Shown: piece by piece, positions 7,461 through 12,304 of the stretch | How positions within the stretch are numbered: position 1 is the first letter of the stretch | Layout of the letters: each line of letters begins with the position of its first letter | NCBI GenBank assembly: GCA_963933095.1 | Contig: CAWVSV010000071.1 | Span: forward strand, 1 to 12,304 | DNA: 12,304 nt | Direction: 5' to 3' | Source of the DNA: UBA1124 sp963933095 | GTDB taxonomy: Bacteria > Pseudomonadota > Gammaproteobacteria > Pseudomonadales > Cellvibrionaceae | Made by a program: the position numbers and the translations under genes | Notes under the pieces: model-generated | Database searches by the model: none | Seen by the model: the letters and a program-made list of their open reading frames with translations, nothing else | What the model was told of the DNA's origin: nothing

Positions 7461-7516
7461 ATGGACTCTTCTGTTATATGAACAACACCAACGGTACGGA
7501 CGCCTCGCCAACATGA
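7461..7516 (+). other. Two chained mini-ORFs upstream of the TPR gene
   Basis: ATG at 7461 encodes MDSSVI and stops at 7481. ATG at 7478 encodes MNNTNGTDASPT and stops at 7516. Each stop overlaps the next start as ATGA (7478-7481 and 7513-7516), the second overlap being with the ATG of the TPR gene. Neither mini-ORF has a clear ribosome site. They could be a translationally coupled leader or a coincidence of short frames. Confidence 0.3.
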
Positions 7517-7983
7517 GTCATAGTAGCAGCAATTATCGGCACTCCCACCATGGCAACCACTTAGTCAATGCCACCCCCAACGAGTCAAAAGTTCGAACAC
7601 TGTGCGCCAGCGGTTATCGAGAGTACGATCAACAGCGCTACTCAGAAGCTCTGCGGCTATTCTACCAAGCTTGGCTGGAGCTGCCCAAGCCACAATCATC
7701 CTGGCCGGAATCGACTTGGGTTTTATCGTCTATTGGTGACTGCTATTTTCGCTTACAACAATTTGAGCAGGGCTGCGAGTCCTTAACATCGGCCTTGCAC
7801 TGTCCCGCCGGTCAGCAAAGCCCATTTATTCAGCTGCGCCTAGGTGAGTGTCAGCACGAATTAAAACAGCCAATTTTGGCCTGTAAGCACCTCCGTAAAG
7901 CCTATGACATGGGCGGCAACAACATTTTTAATGGCCAAGACCAAAAATACCTCCGCGCCGCCAAACTCAATAGTCATGAATAA
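7513..7983 (+). CDS. Small TPR-like protein upstream of murI
   Basis: A 156-residue soluble protein without signal peptide or membrane segment. After a Ser/His-rich start (residues 2-16) it shows helical repeats of tetratricopeptide character: GYREYDQQRYSEALRLFYQA (34-53), a second with IGDCYFRLQQFEQGCESL (74-91) and a third with LRLGECQHELKQPILACKHL (108-127). This suggests a protein-protein interaction scaffold; partner unknown. It recalls a small TPR family in proteobacteria with a conserved PFIxLRLG segment, recognised from memory only. ATG 7513 is the only usual start in the frame; the nearest purine-rich site (acgga, 7496-7500) is too far away at 12 bases. Its last 8 bases overlap murI, so the two are co-transcribed and probably translationally coupled. 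Confidence 0.7.
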   Translation: MSHSSSNYRHSHHGNHLVNATPNESKVRTLCASGYREYDQQRYSEALRLFYQAWLELPKPQSSWPESTWVLSSIGDCYFRLQQFEQGCESLTSALHCPAGQQSPFIQLRLGECQHELKQPILACKHLRKAYDMGGNNIFNGQDQKYLRAAKLNSHE

Positions 7984-8791
7984 CAAGCCCCTCGCCGCTC
8001 ATCTGCCTGCAAGAATTCTGGTGTTTGACTCAGGTGTTGGCGGTCTTACTATCGTCGCCGAAATTCAGCGTCAGCTACCCGCCTGTCGTATCAGCTACTG
8101 CTCTGACAACGCTGCATTCCCGTATGGCACCAAGAGTGAGAAAGAGCTCATTGGTCGAGTCGATAAGGTGCTTCGCGCAGCCTGCAATTTAGAGGCCATC
8201 GACATTATTGTTATCGCTTGCAACAGTGCCAGTACGCTTGCCTTACCATACATCCGCAATCACTTTGAGCAACCTGTAGTAGGTGTGGTGCCGGCGATCA
8301 AACCCGCTGCGCAACTGAGCCAAAACAAACGTATCGGTCTACTTGCAACCCCTGGCACCGTCAGCCGCAGCTATACCAAACAGCTTATTAACGACTTTGC
8401 CAGTGATTGTCAGGTCACCTCTGTTGGCAGCTCCCAATTGGTAAACCTGGCCGAGCGAAAGCTGCGCGGAGAAACCATTGAACAGGCTCAGCTGCAGTCC
8501 ATTTTAAAGCCATTCAAGCACACCGGTATAGATACGCTAATCTTAGCCTGCACCCACTTTCCGCTGCTTAAAGAAGAGATTCAGAATTACCTCGGCAGCA
8601 AGGTGTCACTGGTCGACTCGGCAGATGCCATCGCTAGAAGAATTGCATATTTGCTGAAGAGCACTGAGATAAAGGTCGACTCAAAAGAGGCCAATAGCAG
8701 CCTATTTACCGCCAAAAACGGCGATGTAGACAAGCTTTTTGACGTTTTAAAAAAATATCACCTACAACACAGTCGATACCTGCAGGTATAG
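7976..8791 (+). CDS. murI: Glutamate racemase
   Basis: Converts L-glutamate to D-glutamate for the peptidoglycan stem peptide; cytoplasmic and cofactor-independent. At 271 residues it is near the E. coli enzyme (285). Expected motifs are present: FDSGVGGLT (17-25, acid Asp18), YCSDNAAFPYGTKS (41-54), the first catalytic cysteine in ACNSAS (Cys82) and the second in ACTHFPLL (Cys192, followed by His194). The two-cysteine acid/base pair is therefore complete. The frame extends upstream to 7904, but ATG 7976 gives the family N-terminus just before the first strand. There is no ribosome site at this ATG; translation is probably coupled to termination of the TPR gene through the ATGAATAA overlap. 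No clear terminator hairpin follows. Confidence 0.95.
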   Translation: MNNKPLAAHLPARILVFDSGVGGLTIVAEIQRQLPACRISYCSDNAAFPYGTKSEKELIGRVDKVLRAACNLEAIDIIVIACNSASTLALPYIRNHFEQPVVGVVPAIKPAAQLSQNKRIGLLATPGTVSRSYTKQLINDFASDCQVTSVGSSQLVNLAERKLRGETIEQAQLQSILKPFKHTGIDTLILACTHFPLLKEEIQNYLGSKVSLVDSADAIARRIAYLLKSTEIKVDSKEANSSLFTAKNGDVDKLFDVLKKYHLQHSRYLQV

Positions 8792-9046
8792 GACTAAATC
8801 TAGACCACGCCTCGGCATTCCATATGAGCAGCAGTACTATCAGCTTATCTGCTACCACTTGCCTGAAGTAGTAAAACTAGTCAGATTTCAGCAGTATTAC
8901 CTAGTTGCAAGCACGCCTGTAGACATCAAATACAATGGTGCAAAAGCTAGCAATCCGAGTAACCGCAACTATACGATACATTATTGCTATTTGGCATAGA
9001 CTACTTATAGTAACGACATCCTGCCAGCCCGCGATAAGACCCACCT
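8792..9046. other. Intergenic region without a gene
   Basis: These 255 bases between murI and the AddB-like gene hold no convincing reading frame on either strand and no tRNA or riboswitch that I recognise. Short inverted matches exist (AACTAG 8875-8880 with CTAGTT 8901-8906) but make no strong hairpin. A promoter candidate for the downstream gene lies near its right end. Confidence 0.6.
8984..9011 (+). promoter_or_regulatory. Candidate promoter of the AddB-like/AddA-like operon
   Basis: TTGCTA (8984-8989), a 16-base spacer and TATAGT (9006-9011) form a reasonable sigma-70 match. A start near 9018 would give a leader of about 30 bases before ATG 9047. The gene then has only a weak ribosome site (gataag, 9033-9038). 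Confidence 0.4.
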
Positions 9047-11851
9047 ATGCCGACACAAAAACCCATCACACTCACCACAGCCTTTTTAACTGGGCAGCTT
9101 ATTCTCACCCCCAATAGCCGCTTGAAACGGGCATTGCTGAAAAGCTGGACACTGGAGAATGGCAGCGGTCTGGCACCCAACATTTTGTCACTGGGGGAAT
9201 GGATTAATCAGCTCTGGCTGCAATTGCAGGCAAGTGCCTTCCAAGGTGCACAGAGACAGCTAATAACACCCTCACAGAGCGGTTTCATCTGGCAAAAAGT
9301 TATTCAACAGCAAACTGCTGATTGCGATCTGATCAGCCCCCAACAACTGAGTCAAAATGCTGAGAGTGCGCTAAAACACTTAAATCTGTGGCAAATCGAG
9401 TTGGAATCTTTGGCTGAGCACAAATGTGACAGCGGCAAAGTATTCACACTCTGGGCCGAAGCCTTTAATCAGGTATTAGGACAAAGAAGCCTTGCCACCG
9501 CTGAGTCTGCTATAGAGACAATTATTAAAGCTGGTAACAGCCATCAATTAAACCAGCATCAGTGTATCTACCTCTACGCGTTTGAGCAGTTGCCTCCACT
9601 TCACAGAGCATTGATAGAGGCACTTGCCGACGAGACGATCGGCATAAAACCGTCTGTGATTAACCACCGCAGCTGCCAACAAGTGACCCTGGCAAGCTTT
9701 GAGGAAGAAGTGCAGGCAGCGGCTAAATGGGCTCAAGCTAAACTCAAGCAGAATAAAAAATCACGCATCGGTGTGGTGGCTCTAAACTTGGGTCAAAGTC
9801 GCAACTGTATAGAACGAATATTCACTGAAACCTTTGAACCTCAGGCACTGCTGGCAAGCACGCCGAGTTACACTCTACCACTCAACTTTTCTGCCGGTGT
9901 ACCGCTAGCCAACACCCCCTTGATTTGCGACGCGCTGCAACTTCTCAACTTGCAACAGGAAAGCTGGCCACTTGACGACATCTGCCAACTACTGAATTCA
10001 CCTTTCTTCTCGGATAGCGAGCGCGAGATAGAGCTGCGCTGCGAACTAGTCGAACAGTTGCGGCGCCTCGGCAAAAGCATTGTCAGCGGCTCTGAATTGC
10101 GCTACCGAGTCGAACGCATTCAGCGCCGCAACTCTACCGACACAAATGAAAATATTACAACGTCGTTGAGCAGTTGCCTGCAAGCATTCAGCGCCGCCAA
10201 TAAACAGCAACCCAAACACTGCAGTGCCAGCCATTGGGCCGAGCATTTACAACAGCAATTGCAAGGCCTTGGCTGGCCTGGTAGCCGCATTCTCAACTCG
10301 CATGAACATCAACAAATGTCGCAGTGGCAAGTACTGCTGCAAGAGTTTAAACGCCTCGACAGCTGCGGTTACCCGCTTACCCACAGTAGTGCCATTAGCG
10401 CTCTGCGCGCGCTCTGCCAAAACCATCACTTTCAAGCACAAACACCTGACTCGCCCATTCATATATTGGGTGCACTCGAGGGCGCAGGTCTTACTTTTGA
10501 TGCCTGCTGGATTCTAGGCGTTGGTGCCCGCAATTGGCCCTGCGCGCCGAGCCCTAACCCGTTGTTGCCGATAACACTGCAGCGCCAGCATAATATGCCG
10601 CACGCCAGTGCCGAGCGCGAATTGCATATAGCCCAACAGCTGACGCTGTCCTACCAGCACTGCGCAAAAGAAGTAATTTTCAGCAGCGCCAGTCTTGCCG
10701 ATGGCAACAGCGACCACCCCAGTCCTTTGATCGCTCACTTTCAGAGTACTGACGTTGAACAATTACTGGCTAACGATTATTCGACGGCGCCGAGCTTTGA
10801 GCAATACCAAACCAGCATTAGGGCAGCCCAGCAACTGCAAAAAATCGAAGACTTCTCAGGGCCGGCCATTACCAGCACCGAGCTATCGCACTTGCGCGGC
10901 GGCAGTGCACTTTTTCGAGATCAAGCCAGCTGTCCGCTGATTGCATTTGCTCGTCATCGCTTAGGGGCAAAATCTTTACCGGCTATCAGCAAGGGTCTAT
11001 CGGCCATTGACCGTGGCAATATTATTCACGCTGTACTGGAACAGGTGTGGATGCAGTTGAAAACATCCTCACAGTTGCGCGCACTAGACGATCACGCACT
11101 GCAACAACTGTGTAAAAAAGCCATCGGTACCGCGCTTACACCCTACAAAAAAAAGCTCATACAGCAGTTACCCGAGGCTTTTTTCATGCTTGAGGCCGAG
11201 CGCCTTTTACAATTAGCGCTTGCTTGGCTGGAGCTGGATCTAGAGCGCCCTGACTTTAAAGTTGTTGCCTGCGAGGCAAAAATAAATATCGTTTTTGAAG
11301 GCTTGCCGTTGGAGTTGCGGTTGGACAGACTGGATCAACTCAGCGACGGCGAATTGCTACTGATCGACTATAAAACGGGTAAACCCCAACTTAGTCAGTG
11401 GCAAGGAGAACGGCCCGCCGAACCGCAGCTGCCACTTTATGCTCTCAGTGCGCAATTTGACCACGGCCACTATAGCTCTCAAGAAATTGTCGCCATTGCT
11501 TTTGCGCGCATCGATAAATCTGACAGTGAATTACTGGGGCTGGGCAATCTCGCCGAGAGTCTGAGCGGCAAGCTCGAGGGTATCAGCCAGCCTGAGGAGT
11601 GTCCGCGTCTAGATTTGCCCGAGAACTGGGCTGATGTAAAGGCATTCTGGCAGCAGACATTGGCACAACTAGCCGCTGACTTTAAAAACGGTCGGGCCGA
11701 GATTGATTATCGCGACACCAACGCACAACGCTACAGCGAGGATTATCACCCTTTAACTCGAATTCATGAGCGCGACCAGATTAACAACTACCAACCTCAA
11801 CATCTCGCACAGCCCCCAGCAACAGCAGCAGAAAAAGGAGAACTGGTATGA
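9047..11851 (+). CDS. AddB-like DNA repair nuclease (TIGR03623 type)
   Basis: A 934-residue protein of the AddB-related 'probable DNA repair protein' family, expected to work with an AddA/UvrD-like helicase in processing double-strand breaks. The N-terminal part keeps a helicase-like fold start (LILTPNSRLKRAL, 18-30) without a Walker A motif, as in AddB, where this half is ATPase-inactive. ILGALEGAGLTFDACWILGV (473-492) is a family-like segment. The C-terminal RecB-type nuclease domain (about 625-910) carries Cys629, RGNIIHAVLE (His661), LRLDRLD (Asp760), LLIDYKTG (Asp774, Lys776) and QLPLYAL (794-800), so the catalytic set looks complete. The region where AddB-type proteins have CxxC...C reads QRYS...LTRI (894-906), lacking all three cysteines. 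It is followed immediately by the helicase gene with an ATGA overlap. Function is inferred from family and pairing, not shown. Confidence 0.85.
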   Translation: MPTQKPITLTTAFLTGQLILTPNSRLKRALLKSWTLENGSGLAPNILSLGEWINQLWLQLQASAFQGAQRQLITPSQSGFIWQKVIQQQTADCDLISPQQLSQNAESALKHLNLWQIELESLAEHKCDSGKVFTLWAEAFNQVLGQRSLATAESAIETIIKAGNSHQLNQHQCIYLYAFEQLPPLHRALIEALADETIGIKPSVINHRSCQQVTLASFEEEVQAAAKWAQAKLKQNKKSRIGVVALNLGQSRNCIERIFTETFEPQALLASTPSYTLPLNFSAGVPLANTPLICDALQLLNLQQESWPLDDICQLLNSPFFSDSEREIELRCELVEQLRRLGKSIVSGSELRYRVERIQRRNSTDTNENITTSLSSCLQAFSAANKQQPKHCSASHWAEHLQQQLQGLGWPGSRILNSHEHQQMSQWQVLLQEFKRLDSCGYPLTHSSAISALRALCQNHHFQAQTPDSPIHILGALEGAGLTFDACWILGVGARNWPCAPSPNPLLPITLQRQHNMPHASAERELHIAQQLTLSYQHCAKEVIFSSASLADGNSDHPSPLIAHFQSTDVEQLLANDYSTAPSFEQYQTSIRAAQQLQKIEDFSGPAITSTELSHLRGGSALFRDQASCPLIAFARHRLGAKSLPAISKGLSAIDRGNIIHAVLEQVWMQLKTSSQLRALDDHALQQLCKKAIGTALTPYKKKLIQQLPEAFFMLEAERLLQLALAWLELDLERPDFKVVACEAKINIVFEGLPLELRLDRLDQLSDGELLLIDYKTGKPQLSQWQGERPAEPQLPLYALSAQFDHGHYSSQEIVAIAFARIDKSDSELLGLGNLAESLSGKLEGISQPEECPRLDLPENWADVKAFWQQTLAQLAADFKNGRAEIDYRDTNAQRYSEDYHPLTRIHERDQINNYQPQHLAQPPATAAEKGELV
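11837..11840 (+). promoter_or_regulatory. Ribosome binding site of the AddA-like gene
   Basis: GGAG inside aaaaaggaga lies 7 bases before ATG 11848, within the end of the upstream coding region. With the ATGA stop/start overlap it supports coupled translation of the nuclease and helicase subunits. Confidence 0.75.
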
Positions 11852-12258
11852 GCCGCCCTGCAGACTATTTAGCCCGCGAGCAAGCGCTCAATCCAGAGCG
11901 GTCATTTGCCGTGTCGGCTCCGGCTGGCTCCGGCAAAACAGGCCTGCTGACTCAACGAGTACTTAAGCTACTGCAACACTGTGAACACCCAGAAGAAATC
12001 TTGTGCATTACCTTTACCCGCAAAGCCGCATTTGAAATGAGCGAAAGAATTCTGGACGCACTGAAGTTTGCCGCTACAGAACCAGAGCCCAGCTCGGGAC
12101 ATGCGCAACTAAGCTGGCAACTGGCACACGCGGTATTGGCTCGAGACGTACAAAAAAACTGGCAACTATTGCAAAGTATTTCGATACTCTCAAGAGCAGC
12201 TATTTTTGAATATTTACACCAAATATCTACACAAAACACGTACGTGTGCAAGATTTGA
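11848..12258 (+). CDS. AddA-like UvrD-family helicase, truncated N-terminal fragment
   Basis: The start of a superfamily 1A (UvrD/AddA) helicase, partner of the upstream AddB-like protein. Residues 20-40 contain Walker A as APAGSGKTGLLTQRV (24-38), and motif Ia is CITFTRKAAFEMSERI (53-68). The segment up to about NWQLLQ (104-109) fits the family, in which LR-I-TID-type motif Ib/Ic would follow. Instead the frame reads SISILSRAAIFEYLHQI and stops at residue 136, whereas family members exceed 1000 residues. I found no continuation of the helicase in the other two forward frames to the window end, so a simple frameshift does not explain it. Likely causes are an inserted element, a deletion junction or a misassembled contig edge. 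As it stands the fragment cannot be an active helicase. Confidence 0.7.
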   Translation: MSRPADYLAREQALNPERSFAVSAPAGSGKTGLLTQRVLKLLQHCEHPEEILCITFTRKAAFEMSERILDALKFAATEPEPSSGHAQLSWQLAHAVLARDVQKNWQLLQSISILSRAAIFEYLHQISTQNTYVCKI

Positions 12259-12304
12259 AAATACTGCTTTGGAATGACCTCATGCAGTTATTGACTTAAA
12301 ATCG
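12175..12304. other. AT-rich, palindrome-dense tail after the helicase break
   Basis: The last 130 bases are visibly AT-richer than the neighbouring genes and begin where helicase similarity ends. They contain AGTAT-TTCG-ATACT (12175-12188), ATATTT-ACACC-AAATAT (12210-12226) and the perfect 12-bp palindrome ACACGTACGTGT (12236-12247). No coding frame beyond the 136-codon ORF is convincing. The tail might be the end of a mobile element, but no terminal repeat, target duplication or transposase is visible. Confidence 0.45.

Noticed and set aside
7904..7975. 24-residue upstream extension of MurI
   Set aside because: It overlaps the TPR gene in another frame and lies outside the conserved racemase start; ATG 7976 fits the family.
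8860..8911. Nested short inverted repeats after murI as a terminator or structured RNA
   Set aside because: The stems are only 5-6 bp with large bulges and no T-run, so they are not distinguishable from chance.
8935..9117. 60-codon plus-strand frame across the gap before the AddB-like gene
   Set aside because: It contains the candidate promoter, overlaps the real gene start in another frame and shows no family similarity that I recognise.
10224..10762. Short frames on both strands inside the AddB-like gene
   Set aside because: They are shadows of a long, clearly coding frame, with no motif or ribosome site.
9047..12258. AddB-like/AddA-like pair as a new defence system
   Set aside because: This gene pair is a known proteobacterial DNA repair arrangement, and no restriction, CRISPR or toxin genes accompany it.

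Overview
The window looks like chromosome of a gammaproteobacterium. TrmA (366 residues, the E. coli length), glutamate racemase, RmuC, a DUF2489 membrane protein and an AddB-like/AddA-like repair pair are all of gammaproteobacterial type. A marine Cellvibrionales-like host would fit but cannot be fixed from sequence alone. Composition is roughly balanced in G+C by eye, apart from an AT-richer last ~130 bases.

Layout. Positions 1-372 hold a stable-RNA unit on the minus strand: a strong promoter, tRNA-Val(TAC), tRNA-Asp(GTC) with encoded CCA ends, and a perfect 23-bp-stem terminator. Diverging from it is an orphan membrane sensor histidine kinase (439-1941, +), whose stop codon overlaps that of a large convergent DUF6351 alpha/beta-hydrolase (1938-4298, -). 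trmA (4443-5543, +) diverges from the hydrolase and ends 6 bases from a convergent minus-strand pair, rmuC then DUF2489 (7372-5550). A TPR-like protein and murI overlap by 8 bases on the plus strand (7513-8791). After a 255-base gap comes an AddB-like (TIGR03623-type) nuclease (9047-11851), coupled through ATGA to an AddA-like UvrD helicase (11848 onward) that is broken after about 109 residues.

Function. Most genes are housekeeping: tRNA supply and modification, peptidoglycan precursor (D-glutamate) synthesis, genome maintenance. The less ordinary parts are the uncharacterised membrane-anchored DUF6351 hydrolase, the sensor kinase with almost no periplasmic part, and the right end. There the AddB-like protein has lost three of four expected Fe-S cysteines while keeping its nuclease residues, and its helicase partner runs into an AT-rich, palindrome-dense tail. 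That tail could be an insertion junction or an assembly/contig edge. No CRISPR array, complete mobile element or recognisable defence system was seen.
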